Positions 23,663-33,515 of a stretch of 33,515 bases of DNA are shown in pieces. A model generated the notes under the pieces. The model made no database searches. It was given only the letters and a program-made list of their open reading frames with translations, and was not told the DNA's origin. Both the position numbers and the translations under genes were made by a program. Origin of the DNA: Cristatella mucedo (taxonomy: Eukaryota; Bryozoa; Phylactolaemata; Cristatellidae); contig WPIO01000516.1 of NCBI GenBank assembly GCA_009760855.2, positions 1 to 33,515 of the forward strand, written 5' to 3'. Position 1 is the stretch's first letter; each line of letters begins with the position of its first letter.

Positions 23663-23795
23663 TGTTTTGGTTTAGTGGTTAAGCTGCTTGCTCAGAACAA
23701 GGTCCAGCTGAGGTAATGGGGTCGAACGCCAAGGCGTTTGTGAAGAGCCTGAATATAGATATAGTTATGTTAGGATGCTCTATAAAATGAATTAT
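23663..23795 (+). mobile_element. tRNA-derived SINE, family A, copy 2
   Basis: It shows the same order as the copy at 22163: A box TTTAGTGGTTAAGC, B box GGGTCGAACGCC, then GTGAAGAGCCTGAATA and a tail with TTAGGATGCTCTATAAAATG. It sits at the right edge of the well-aligned part of X and is absent from the left X copy. Exact ends are uncertain because I could not define a target repeat. Confidence 0.78.
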
Positions 23796-24342
23796 TTACT
23801 GTACGCTCTATTTAAATATAATCAAGGCCTCAACGTTTCAGTGACATCTGCTACACGGAGAGTGAAAATTAGTTAAGGAATCACACCTATAATGGCTTCC
23901 AAAGTGAAGATGATTTAATATTAAAAAGAGATGATGGCCACAGGTAAATTAGCTTCCATAAATACCGTCAAACGTTTACTCAAAACCACGTACCGCTCAG
24001 CCAATAATGAAACGTGGTTGCTGATAAGTGCTCATGGAGGATACTTTGGGTATTTTTACTAATTTTTGGGATATTTGTACTCTTTCTTCAGCCTACACTC
24101 AGTCGAGCCACTTCCCAATCAGCCCAAGCATTGCTTAACCCGCAAAGCTGACTTAAATCGTTTATTTCTAACTCATACGAATTTTAAGTTCTTTAAAGAC
24201 TTTACCATAAGTTAACAGCCTTTTAAAATGCTCAGCTCAAACCTGAACGAGGTCGCGACATCCTCAGGCTTGTCGAAACTTCAGAAAAAGCTGAATACGT
24301 GCCTGATCCTCGCTGCTTTGGGATGCCAGTGTTGAAAAAGGT

Positions 24343-24468
24343 TTAGCTAAATAACTAGCCTCGTTTGTATAGAAGCTGAAGAGCCTTAACGGCTATCACT
24401 ACCGCTTGCAGCTGGCATGAATATGGATCGCCAACTTCAGGAATCGAATCCTCAACCTTGCTCTTGAA

Positions 24469-24470
<2 letters not shown>
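24343..24470 (-). mobile_element. tRNA-derived SINE, family B, copy 2
   Basis: On the minus strand, B box GGATTCGATTCC is followed by a body with GCAAGCGGTAGTGATAGCC and then CTAGTTATTTAG, matching the element at 5848-6000. The 5' head runs into the GA/TC microsatellite, so its A box is lost or replaced. Confidence 0.6.

Positions 24471-24471
<1 letters not shown>

Positions 24472-24511
<40 letters not shown>
24472..24511. repeat. (GA)n microsatellite, about 40 bp
   Basis: This is a pure GA run directly abutting SINE-B copy 2. The Arg-Glu and Ser-Leu repeat frames across it are artefacts. Confidence 0.97.
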
Positions 24512-24512
<1 letters not shown>

Positions 24513-25020
24513 ACCTTATCTCCTGGCCCAATGCTCGGAAGCCATTGCTATTAAAACTTGCGCAGCCGTGCAAAGTTATCAATAACCATATTGGCAGGCA
24601 TCGCTTACAGGACAACATAAGTGCACAGAGCAAGATTTAGTTCTCTGAAAATTCTGTACCCCTGTATTGCTACATCAAATATAACTATTATTTTTGAAGA
24701 TCAATCATAACAGGCCTATGATATAGAATTAGTAGCGTGACGGTTCTCAAAATTTCTGACCTAGATAAGGCATAGTGCACAAGCTGTATTTATGAGTGAC
24801 CAATTTCTAGTTGTGATTTGAGTGTTAATTGTTCCTCGAAAGCTCAATGAGCATACTTGGATAACATCAGTCACTTCTTTGCTCTACTAACGTTTTCTTA
24901 ACATGCGTATTTGAGTCAGCTCATAAATTTATACTGTGTTGTGCGGGCCTGTGCCTGCTGGTTTATGATGAGCGTGAATGCCGCACCTACGGCTAATACT
25001 TGTACGGCTAATGCTTAGGG

Positions 25021-25200
25021 CTGCAGTTCTCAACCCGCAGGTCATAATGCCGTAGGGGTCGAAGATCCCTGTCATAGGAGTAGCCTGAGACCATGGGAAA
25101 ACAAGCATTTTCCATATTTGGCAAACAATATGGTTGGGGTAGCCGCAACATGAGGAACTGTATTAAAGGGCTGCAACATTTGGAAGGTTGAGAACCACTG
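25021..25200 (-). mobile_element. hAT-type non-autonomous DNA transposon (MITE), 180 bp
   Basis: The ends are imperfect terminal inverted repeats. The minus strand starts CAGTGGTTCTCAACC, and the plus strand starts CTGCAGTTCTCAACC. The 8-base flanks GCTTAGGG (25013-25020) and GCTGAGGC (25201-25208) match at 6 of 8 positions, the 8-bp target duplication typical of hAT elements. Internal minus-strand text such as TTTAATACAGTTCCTCATG resembles, from memory, hAT/Charlie-type MITEs common in vertebrates. It lies in sequence absent from the left X copy. There is no coding capacity, so it would depend on a transposase supplied elsewhere. Confidence 0.85.
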
Positions 25201-25208
25201 GCTGAGGC

Positions 25209-25590
25209 AATTATCAGAGTTTGACACCCAGACAATAACATCCGAGTTATTCCCTTGCACCGGATTATATTGGACTCGGGTCATTCCAAGACAGAGATAA
25301 TCTCCAAATCAATGAAATTTCCTGACTTCAGGTTATTCCCTTAGCTCTCATATATTCACTCTTTGAGTGGAATTAAGATCGAGTCTCTTCTACCTCTTAC
25401 GTTCGCGCTTGTGTCTGTTAGAGACTCACCGAGATTTAGGGCTGCTGGAGCCAAAGTAACACAAATTGCTCACCATTATTTTAGCTGATCTTGCAAGTAT
25501 GTCTCATTTAACGAAAGCTGTAGAAGAACTGGAGTCATCTGTGGCATCATTGCGCAGGATTAGCAAAAGCAGCTTTTAATAAAAAAAATC
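25209..25590. other. Right-X-specific segment; short coiled-coil-like frame
   Basis: The left X copy has no counterpart to this stretch, which ends in an A-rich run at about 25581-25589. It holds a 26-codon plus-strand frame (25499-25579) with a heptad-like 'AVEELESSVASL' motif. That resembles the coiled coils found in some LINE ORF1 proteins, so it may be a fragment of another retroelement. The evidence is thin. Confidence 0.25.
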
Positions 25591-25829
25591 AAGTGAATTA
25601 CCATTTCATCTGTATTTTGCCAAATGAAAAACTTCTCCATGTAGCTGTATCCTTTTGAAACCCAAGTACCATATTTCGGTCGCATAGGTAGTTGAAGACA
25701 AGTTTGATTTCCGTTTAAGAAATGTAACTAAAAACTCAATCCTGTTTCTGAAATAATTATGGTGATACTAGTAAACACAAAGTTTGGAAAGCCCCCTTAG
25801 AGAACGTTATCTATATTCGGGTGCTTTAG

Positions 25830-26284
25830 AATTTCACTAAGGAGAATTTATACCAAGAGCAAATAATAAGGTTGGTGGCATGCACAGTAAAGACCATGCA
25901 AATTCCAATAAATGTAATGCTTCCGCCAAAAAAATGAAATTAATTATATAGACATTTAAGCCAACCGGTTAGTCGGGTGCAACACCAAATACTACAAGCT
26001 GATTCATTTTCAGGTAAGTTGGCAAAGCATTTTGAACTATAAGACAACCTTACTGAAATGGGAAGGAAAAGTCTTTCCAGAAAAGATATATTTGAAATCA
26101 GGAGCTGAATGCTAAAAAATTGTAACTGCTTTTAATCATTGCCGGTAGCGAATTATAGACTTATCAGTGGGAATGAGTTTAAGTCTTGATCACCTAAGCA
26201 TTTTCAATTTAGTGCATGGGGACGGATACTAGCTGATTAGCTGTGTATTGCTTGGTGTCTAAAAAATATTTTACGTTAACTTCC
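25830..26284. other. No gene recognised
   Basis: AT-rich sequence between the end of unit X and the 5' truncation point of L2 copy 3. No frame or repeat is recognised. Confidence 0.4.
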
Positions 26285-29115
26285 ACGAAATTCAACTTCA
26301 AGAAATGTTCAGTACCCTCGAAGTAGTCTCTTCAATCAATGTCTTGGTCTCATCCGAAAACAGCTAAGCTATACCGATAGCGGCAGTAGTCTATCGCCCA
26401 CCAGGTACGAAATCCTCCTTTATCTCAGATTTCTCCGATTTCATTTCGATTATGTGTGCAAGAAATCGATCCTTCCTCGTTATCGGTGATTTCAACGTTC
26501 GCTTTGATAACTTATCTGACGCTTTCAGCACCAAAATTTCGTGCATTGACTGACCCATTTTCTTTTGTGGCTCATGTGCAGGGCCCTACTCACATCAAGG
26601 GTCACACACTCGACCAGATTTTCTCATTCAACTGCACCTGGGGATCTAAAGTTATTACCAAATCCTACGTATCTGACCAAATGCAGATCTCATTCAATCT
26701 ACAGTGTGTGCCCACACCTCCTTTAAAATAATCTGTGAATCGCGAAACCTTAAGACCCTTGACATCGATGCTGTCCGTGCGAGAATATATGCTTCACCTC
26801 TGCTGCTCAGTCCGCCCTCCAATCGGTCATCATTGGTAGATAGCTACAACATGACACTAGCTGGCATGCTCGACGAGTTTGCACCTCTGACTAACCTCAC
26901 AATGCGCCATCGCCCAAGCGGTCTATGGTTTACCACATACATTAAACAAGCCAGGTCTACTAAGCCCAAGCCTGAAAAATCATACACAAAATCAGAAGTG
27001 ACTGCCCAGCGAGAGAGGGCATATGAAGACTACTCTCTGGGTTGTACCAATAAATCCTAGCAAAGGCCAAGTCGAGCTTCTGTAAACAAATCGTTGAATC
27101 ACAGTTGCACAATCCAAAAAATGCTGATGTCAACGATCAACCATCTCCTTACCTGATGATCCTTGCGATGATCTAGCCGATCGCTTCTCTCGATTCTTTT
27201 TGCAGAAGATAGACAAGATCGGGGAGTTCATCCCTGCGATGACACAACATTCCCCCTAGAATGCTGTAACCCAATTCCTGGCTGCACCTCAATGTCTATA
27301 TTTAAGCATGTCACTAGTGATCTCTTCCTGAAGCTCGTATCCCTATAAAATAAGACAACAAGTCCTCTGGCCCCTATTCCCACTGTCCTTCTCTTACCTC
27401 GCACTGATCTGCTGCTGCCATGCATAACTTACAACAATAATATGTCATTAGCATCAGATCATGTCCCAGCACCTTTCAAAAAAGCTGTTGTAAGGCCACT
27501 TCTCACGAAAGCGACACTAGACCATGAGAACTTAAGCAACTACCGCCCAGACTCCCTTCTACCATTCCTATCAAAGACACTGGACCGGGTCGTGGCTGAG
27601 CAGCTAAACTCATATATCAAAACTTCAAACCTTGCTAATAGGTTCCAGTCTGGCTTTAGAGCTAATCATTCCACAGAGTCAGCATTGCTTAGGTATTCAA
27701 CGAAATACTTAGGAATACAGACATGGGTAGAGTGTCTCCGCTTGTTTAGTTCGATCTTTCGGCAGCTTTTAATACTATCGATCACAACGTCCTTCTAGAG
27801 CGCTTCTCATCTTACTTGGGCATCACTGGCACTAGTCTGTAATGGTTCAGGTCCCATCTCAGTAGGAGCCTTCAGAGTATTGACGTGAGTGGACAAAGAT
27901 CATCTGAGGTACCTCTGAAACACGGGGTACCTCAGGGCTCCGTACTAGGTCAGATGTTTTTCACGGTGTATACTCCCTCTCTCTTGCTGATGTGATTGCC
28001 AAGCACGATCTAGGCTTTCATTTCCATGCGGATGACACTCATTTGTACATTTGCCTTGATCCATCCCAGCCTTCGAGCACCTCGAATTCTCTTAACCTCA
28101 CTTGCTGCATGTATTGATGGCATCCTCACATGGATGTCATCAAATTTGCTAAAACTAAACGATGTAAAGCTAACGTACTAGTTATGAGCAAACCCCGTGT
28201 GCGATTCAGAAATCGGAAAGTCTGACACTCGCAAATTGGCTCTGCCAGCGTATCTCCTGTTAAATCAGCTCGAAATCTAGGTTTCATGTTCCAAAGTGAC
28301 CTCTTGTTAGACGACTACATCAGTTCCACAGTCAAGTGTGTCCACTTTCAGCTGCATTACATTGCTAAAATTCAGGCTTCTTTAGATAAGGATACCACGT
28401 CTAAGTTAGTCCATGCATTCGTGACACCCAGTCTCGAATTCTGCAACTCACTGATTACTGACATATCGGTATGTGCGATCAGGCGATTGCAGCTGGTGCA
28501 AAACTCTGCTGCTAGGCTTGTCTGTCGTGAGCATCGCAGTCTCCACATTACACCACTTCTTGCCAACCTACACTGGCTACCAGTCAAGCAACGGATTGAC
28601 TTCAAGGTTTTGTCTCTCACTTTTAGGTCACTTTATTGTTTGGCTCCAGCACATCTCTCAGATCTACTACCCCACCAGGCCAAGCATTGTACCATATGTT
28701 TTTCGGAATCTGACAGTTCACGAATACCTCGTACAAACCTCAAAGTCTTTGGAGACCTCGCATTTAGTTCGTATGCACCCAAAGCCTGTAACTCCCTCCC
28801 GACTTGCTCAGAACATCCCCTGACTTGACCACATTTAAATAGAACTTTAAAACACACCTATCTAGGACAGAATTTAGTGGGTCTCTGTGATTGGTCCTTA
28901 ATGTGCTTATGGGTGCTGACACTGTGCATCCTGCAACTAGCCTCATTTGCATGCTGACCCTGTGCATGTCATAGCTAACCATGTTATTTACGCTACTTAT
29001 CAGGCATGGTATTACTTGCCATTCAATTACATTTACCTTTGCAGCAAATGTAAAGGTCCTCGAAAGAGAATGCGTTCGCAGAGGGTGCTTTATCAAGTGC
29101 ATTATTATTATTATC
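26285..29115 (+). mobile_element. L2/CR1-type non-LTR retrotransposon, longest copy (copy 3)
   Basis: This is a 5'-truncated LINE starting inside the apurinic-type endonuclease domain. Motifs in order are 'VIGDFNVRFDN' (about 26483-26515) and 'GPTHIKGHTLDQIF' (about 26582-26624) in the endonuclease, then RT segments 'LSNYRPDSLLPFLSKTLDRV' (about 27530-27590) and 'FQSGFRANHSTESALL' (about 27642-27690). Next come an Asp box read as 'FNTIDHNVLLERF' with a frameshift (about 27766-27805), 'GVPQGSVLGQMF' (about 27925-27960) and the catalytic box as 'HADDTHLY' (about 28025-28050). The C-terminal region with 'LQLVQNSAARLVCREH' and 'LLANLHWLPVKQRIDF' spans 28286-28828. The 3' end is the family tail with (TTA)n. 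Frameshifts and stops are numerous, so the element is dead. Confidence 0.93.
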
Positions 29116-30250
29116 GTTTTTTTTAAACACGCATAAGAGGCATAAGGTTTAGCGGGCTGGCGTGTGCAACCGAATAAAGGAAACTTGGCCTATACTGGAG
29201 AATTTAAATAGTCAGCTTCAGTCTTGACAGGGAGCCAATAAAGCTCTGAAAAGTGTTATGATATGCCAGCTGATCTTTTGAAAGCAGAAAGAAGAGTTGC
29301 TTAATTTCACATTACTTAGAATGAATTTACCTGTCACTAGCGGATAGTTCTGCCACTACTAATTCCTAAATTGCTCACGTGTTTACGTGCAATATTAGTA
29401 ATGCCGCAGAAACGTGCCAAGCACAGGTGATGATAAATAATTATAGAAATTGAATTATGGTCGGATGACCAGGTGGTCCTAGTAGATGTTGCTGTTCACT
29501 ACGTTATTAGCAAGTAAAAGAGCAATGCCGGATGCAGATGCAACATTTATTAATGAGAAACCGTGTTTGAACAGCTGCCACAGTGGTAAATAAAGCTAAG
29601 ATATCAGCAGGAGAAATTAGTGAAGCTCTACTAGCTAACTGACACGACGCCAGCTAATTAAATGAAATTGCACCATTTCGATGCAATGCAGAGGTGTCGA
29701 GATGCAGGTTGCGAAATGGAAAATCTTTGCGTTAGTGTAGTACTAGCAAAGCAGGTGGTTAACACACTCTACATCACCTGACAATGAGCACTACTCGGGC
29801 TTCCTGTCAGTTGCAGAATCATCTTTCGAATATACAGACGTTCTTGCGAACACCTTATACGGGCAGCTATTCATCCAAGACCTGGTTAAAGATTATCTAG
29901 ATGCTTATCGCGGCCGGCTGGGTCTACCACGCCGTAGCATCATAAAAATACGGTAGCTGTTCCCAATCTGCTTATTAGTGATGATCTAGCATACCTACTA
30001 CAATTTCTTGATATTCGTTCGAATGCATTCCTATTTGTTATTGCTAATTCTAGGCCAGTGAATTATGCATTCAAAAAGAAAAAGCATCCCGGAGCAGACG
30101 CGGGGCAAGGGAGCTAAGAACCCACTCGTTTGGTATTCCTAGGTTTGTATTCTACCGCTCAGCACGTTCTCCCTCGAGCGTTGTGTTTCTCTCTAACTTA
30201 GTGGTCATCAGGTATGCTAAAGCTCCGGCGGCATAATTTAGTTCTCGTCT
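29116..30250. other. No gene recognised
   Basis: AT-rich sequence between L2 copies 3 and 4 with no open frame of note. I could not align it to units U or X. Confidence 0.4.
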
Positions 30251-30254
30251 TTAG

Positions 30255-31420
30255 AATGCCCGCTCAATGTGCAGTAAACTCTTGTAAAAAAGTGACCTTG
30301 TTTTGGAAAAAAAGGCCTCAACCTGCTCGCCTATACTGAAACTTTGGCTGAAAGGGGTAAACCTTCTAACCATTAAGGACGCAACTCCGACAGGCTTCTC
30401 CTTCTTTCACCTCCAGATAAGTCAAAACTGAAGGTAAAGTCGCCATTATTACACGCTCGCCCTTCAGTTTTCATGCCGTTTGCACTACGTTAGATGCAAT
30501 TTTCAAATGTATAGTTTTTGATTTTAACCGACCACCAGCTATCGATGGCGGCAGTTATCTATCGCCTTACTGGTACAAAGTATTCATTATCTTTGATTTC
30601 AGTGGTATAATTTTGATTCCATGTGAAAGAAATTGATCTTTCGTAATTTATAGGTAATTTCATCCTTATTTTTGATAGCTTATCTGACATGAACCATTAT
30701 TTATTAGAATTTCGGGCACTGACTGGCGCATTGTCTCTTGTGGTACATGTTCAAGGCATTATTCGCATCAAGAGTCAAACATCTGATTAGATATTCTTCT
30801 GCAAACGCTAGGCTATCGTCGCCAATCATAACCAAATTCCGCTTAAACGACCACTTACCAATTTATTTCAGTCTACAATGCAAGTCCGCTTCCTCCTCAT
30901 CTAAACAACAGTGAGTCAAAAAAACTTAAAGACCTGTGGCCTCTCCGTGCGAGAATATCTGCTTAGCTTCTGCTACTCAATCCCCAACTCGACCTGCCAA
31001 AATTGATGGATGGCTACTAAACGGAACTAGCTGACTATGGGTTTTCATCTCTCACTAAGCACGCAGTGCACTGTCGCACAGATGGCCTTTGGTTTTCCGC
31101 AGCCATTAAACCAGCTAGGTCTACCAAGCGAAAGCTTGAAAGACCATATACAAGATCAAGACTGACTGTCCAATCGACAGGCATACGGTGACTACGGTAG
31201 ATCTATACAATCGATCCCAGCAAACGCCGTCTCGATTCTGTGACAGCACTGTTGAATCACCGATCCACACATATAAAAATGCTGATGTGGACAATCAACC
31301 ATCTCCTTAACCATTTTCAAGATAGCCTCTTATCTAGTGTTGTATTGATCTAGCCGATCGTATTTTCGATCATTTGTCAAGAAGGTTGACAAGGTCAGGG
31401 AGTTCAACTCTGGAATGGCA
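30255..31420 (+). mobile_element. L2-type retrotransposon, endonuclease part (copy 4)
   Basis: This heavily decayed copy covers the endonuclease domain and the linker before RT. Remnants include the equivalent of 'AVIYR' (about 30552), a 'GNFI' in place of GDFN (about 30653) and an LDQIF-like site (about 30785). It continues to the equivalent of 27245 in copy 3 (the GTCAGGGAGTTCA stretch at about 31394) and then stops without the RT or 3' tail. A missing 3' end is unusual for target-primed insertion and points to a later deletion or to disruption. Confidence 0.78.
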
Positions 31421-31599
31421 TTTTGAAGGATCACATAATTAAAATAAGTCCGTGCTGCTGGCCTTGAACAAGTTCACACTGAAGGACTATACACTCTCAT
31501 CATTAGAGTTTGCCAATGTACGATGAAGATTGGCTGAATGACATGCTCTAACATAACACAATCTGAAAATGGATTTGCCCTTTGTTCAAAAGAAACTGT

Positions 31600-33515
31600 T
31601 TAAACCAGCACAGCAATTGCTCTCCGCTCCTTCAGCCCACTAATTTTTTTCTAATAACAGTGGTAATAAGTGACCTTATTTCTGAAAATGGTTTTGACCG
31701 CTCGCCCTAACTGAGGCTTGGCTGAAATCAATAAACTGTTCGACAATTAAGAATGCTACCCCAACTGGTTTTTCATTCCTTGACACCCCTGAATCAGTCA
31801 AAACTGGAGGCAGAGTTGCTGTCATCGTACGCTCGAAATTTAACTTGAAGCCGTTTGCAATAGCCTCGAAGCAGTCTTTTGAATCGACTTTCTTGGTCAC
31901 ACCCGAAAACAAGCTACGGATGGTGGTAGTAGTCTATCGCCCAACGGATACCGAATCTTCATTTATCTTAGATGTCTCCGATCTCATTTCAATTATGTGT
32001 GCAAGAAATCGATCCTTCCTCGTTATGGGTGTTTTCAACGCTCACTCCGATAAGTTATCTGCTGCCTTCAGCACTGAATTTTCTTGCATTGACTGAATCA
32101 TTTTCTCTTGTGGCTGATGTGCATGGCCCTATTCACATCAAGTATTACACACTCGACCAGATTTTTTCGTACAACTGCACTTTGTCATCACCAATCATTA
32201 TCAAATCCTGCTTATCTTTACCACATGCAGATCTCATCCAATCTACAGTGTGTGCCCGCCTCCTCCTCTAAAATAACCCGTGAATCGCGAAACCTTAAGA
32301 CTCTTGGCATCGATGCTGTCGGTGCGAGAATATCTGCCTCGCTTCTGCTGCTCAGTCCCCCACCCATCATTTATCATTGGTAGACAGCTACAACACGACA
32401 CTAGCTGATATGCTCGACAAGTTTGCAGCTCTGACTAAACCACACCCGTGTTCCTCACCCAGACGGTGAATGGTTTGAACACAATACATTGAACTAGCTA
32501 GGTCTACTAAGCGACAGCTTGAAAAAGCATACAGAGATCAGGACTGACTGTCCATCGATCCATCGACAGACATACGAGTTTACTGTATATTTGGCCAATT
32601 GATCCAATCGATATAGCTTCTATAAAAACATTGTTGAATCACCGATGCTAAATCCAAATATGCTGCTGTCAACGATCAACCATCTCCTAATTTGCGGCCC
32701 AGACTAGTTTCTTACTTCATTATCCTTGTGATGATCTAGCCGATCGTCTTCTCTCGGTTCCTTTGTCCAGAAGGTAGACAAGATTAGGAGTCCATCCCTG
32801 CAATGGTAGCATCCTTTGTATAATGCTGTCACTCGATTCCTGCAGCCCCTCAATCAATGTCTGCATTCAAGCACGTCATGAGTGATCTAGTCCTGAAAGT
32901 TAATATTCAAATCGAAGGAGACCAAGTACTTTGGGCCATATCCCAAACTGCCTTGTTTGCTCGTTTCTACCGTTCCTATCAAAGACGCTGGACAAGTTCG
33001 TGGCTGATCAGGCCGAAACTCACATATTGAAACTTCAAAACCTTGTTGCTTGTAAGTTCTAGTCGGGCTCTATTGCTAATAACTCCCAAGAGTCAGCATC
33101 TTCTTAGGCTGTTAAACGACCTACTTAGGAATGCGGAAAATGGGTATAATATCTCCTCTTGTTTTGCTCGATATTTTGGCAGAATTTGACACTATCGTTT
33201 CAAAAAGTTCTTTTAAAGCGCCCACCATCTCGCATTGGGCATCACTGGCGCTTTAATGCAGTGGTTTCTCGGTTTCAATTTCAGTAGGAGACTCCGGGAG
33301 TATCATTGTGAATTGAAAACAGATTTACCGAGGTAGCTCTGAAATTATTGTGGTAACACCTCAGCAACATTGGTGTGCCGGGCGAAGTTCTAGCTGAGGG
33401 TTGTATTCGCGTGATCCTCTGTGATTGATTTGGTTGTGCCAAGCACGATTTCTGGCTTTCACTTTCAATGCAGATGTACACTCGGGTTTTGTACCAGTTT
33501 GCATTGCTCCCTCAC
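31600..33515 (+). mobile_element. L2-type retrotransposon, endonuclease to RT, cut by window end (copy 5)
   Basis: This copy reaches further 5' than copy 3. Conceptual reading across frames gives 'LISENGFD' and an EN stretch with 'FLDTPESVKTGG' (about 31770-31810), then an open run at 31845-32096 with 'VYRPTDTESSF' and 'VMGVFNAHSDK' (GDFN changed to GVFN). After that comes a 'THSTRFF/LDQIF' site (about 32150) and RT remnants around 32960-33500 that align with 27570-28060 of copy 3. Many frameshifts are present. It continues beyond the window. Confidence 0.85.

Larger units (their letters stand above)
22570..25830 (+). repeat. Right copy of duplicated unit X
   Basis: This is the direct repeat of 12300-16080, with anchors given there. 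It also carries SINE-A copy 2, SINE-B copy 2 with a GA microsatellite, a hAT MITE and a further unmatched segment (25209-25590). Apart from the frame at 23326-23622, no gene is visible. Confidence 0.72.

Noticed and set aside
22163-23795. Possible tRNA genes from A and B box matches
   Set aside because: No cloverleaf can be closed, and both heads continue into a shared L2-like tail, so they are SINEs.
24355-24640. Open frames on both strands over the GA tract
   Set aside because: Arg-Glu and Ser-Leu runs come from the (GA)n microsatellite and the flanks are SINE sequence.
28372-29102. Minus-strand open frames in the L2 C-terminal region
   Set aside because: They are shadows of the plus-strand LINE coding sequence and recur at each L2 copy.
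1-33515. CRISPR array, phage, plasmid or bacterial operon
   Set aside because: No regularly spaced repeats, ribosome-binding sites or dense coding were seen, and the repeats are of eukaryotic type.

Overview
The window looks like non-coding-rich nuclear DNA from an animal. It is AT-rich with almost no long open frames, and it carries decayed non-LTR retrotransposons of the L2/CR1 type, tRNA-derived SINEs, a hAT-type MITE and TA and GA microsatellites. There are no operons or bacterial signals. I cannot name the phylum. The repeat mix fits a marine or molluscan-type invertebrate or a lower vertebrate, but this is only an impression.

One convincing host gene is present. It is a single-exon-coding, secreted, six-cysteine peptide precursor of 81 residues (6706-6951, +) with an AATAAA signal about 135 bases after its stop. 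A second copy lies on the minus strand (20926-21151) and is broken by a 4-base frameshift before its last two cysteines. I do not recognise the family.

The two copies sit in a large, old, rearranged duplication that I aligned by eye. A unit 'U' (left about 4500-12300, right about 16900-22570) occurs in inverted orientation. It contains the peptide gene with its 5' and 3' flanks. A second unit 'X' (left about 12300-16080, right about 22570-25830) occurs in direct orientation. The simplest reading is a tandem duplication of U+X followed by inversion of one U. Each arm later received its own insertions, so the other arm often shows the empty site. These are L2 fragments, a SINE and a GC-rich block in the left U; a SINE in the right U; and a SINE plus a hAT MITE in the right X.

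Layout: 1-2390 has no recognised gene; 2395-3915 is L2 copy 1; 4500-12300 is left U with peptide gene 1; 12300-16080 is left X; 16900-22570 is right U with peptide pseudogene 2 and a (TA)n tract; 22570-25830 is right X; 26285-29115 is the longest L2 copy, with endonuclease, RT, C-terminal domain and 3' tail; 29116-30250 has nothing recognised; 30255-33515 holds two more damaged L2 copies, the last running off the window. All five sizeable L2 copies are on the plus strand and none has an intact frame.
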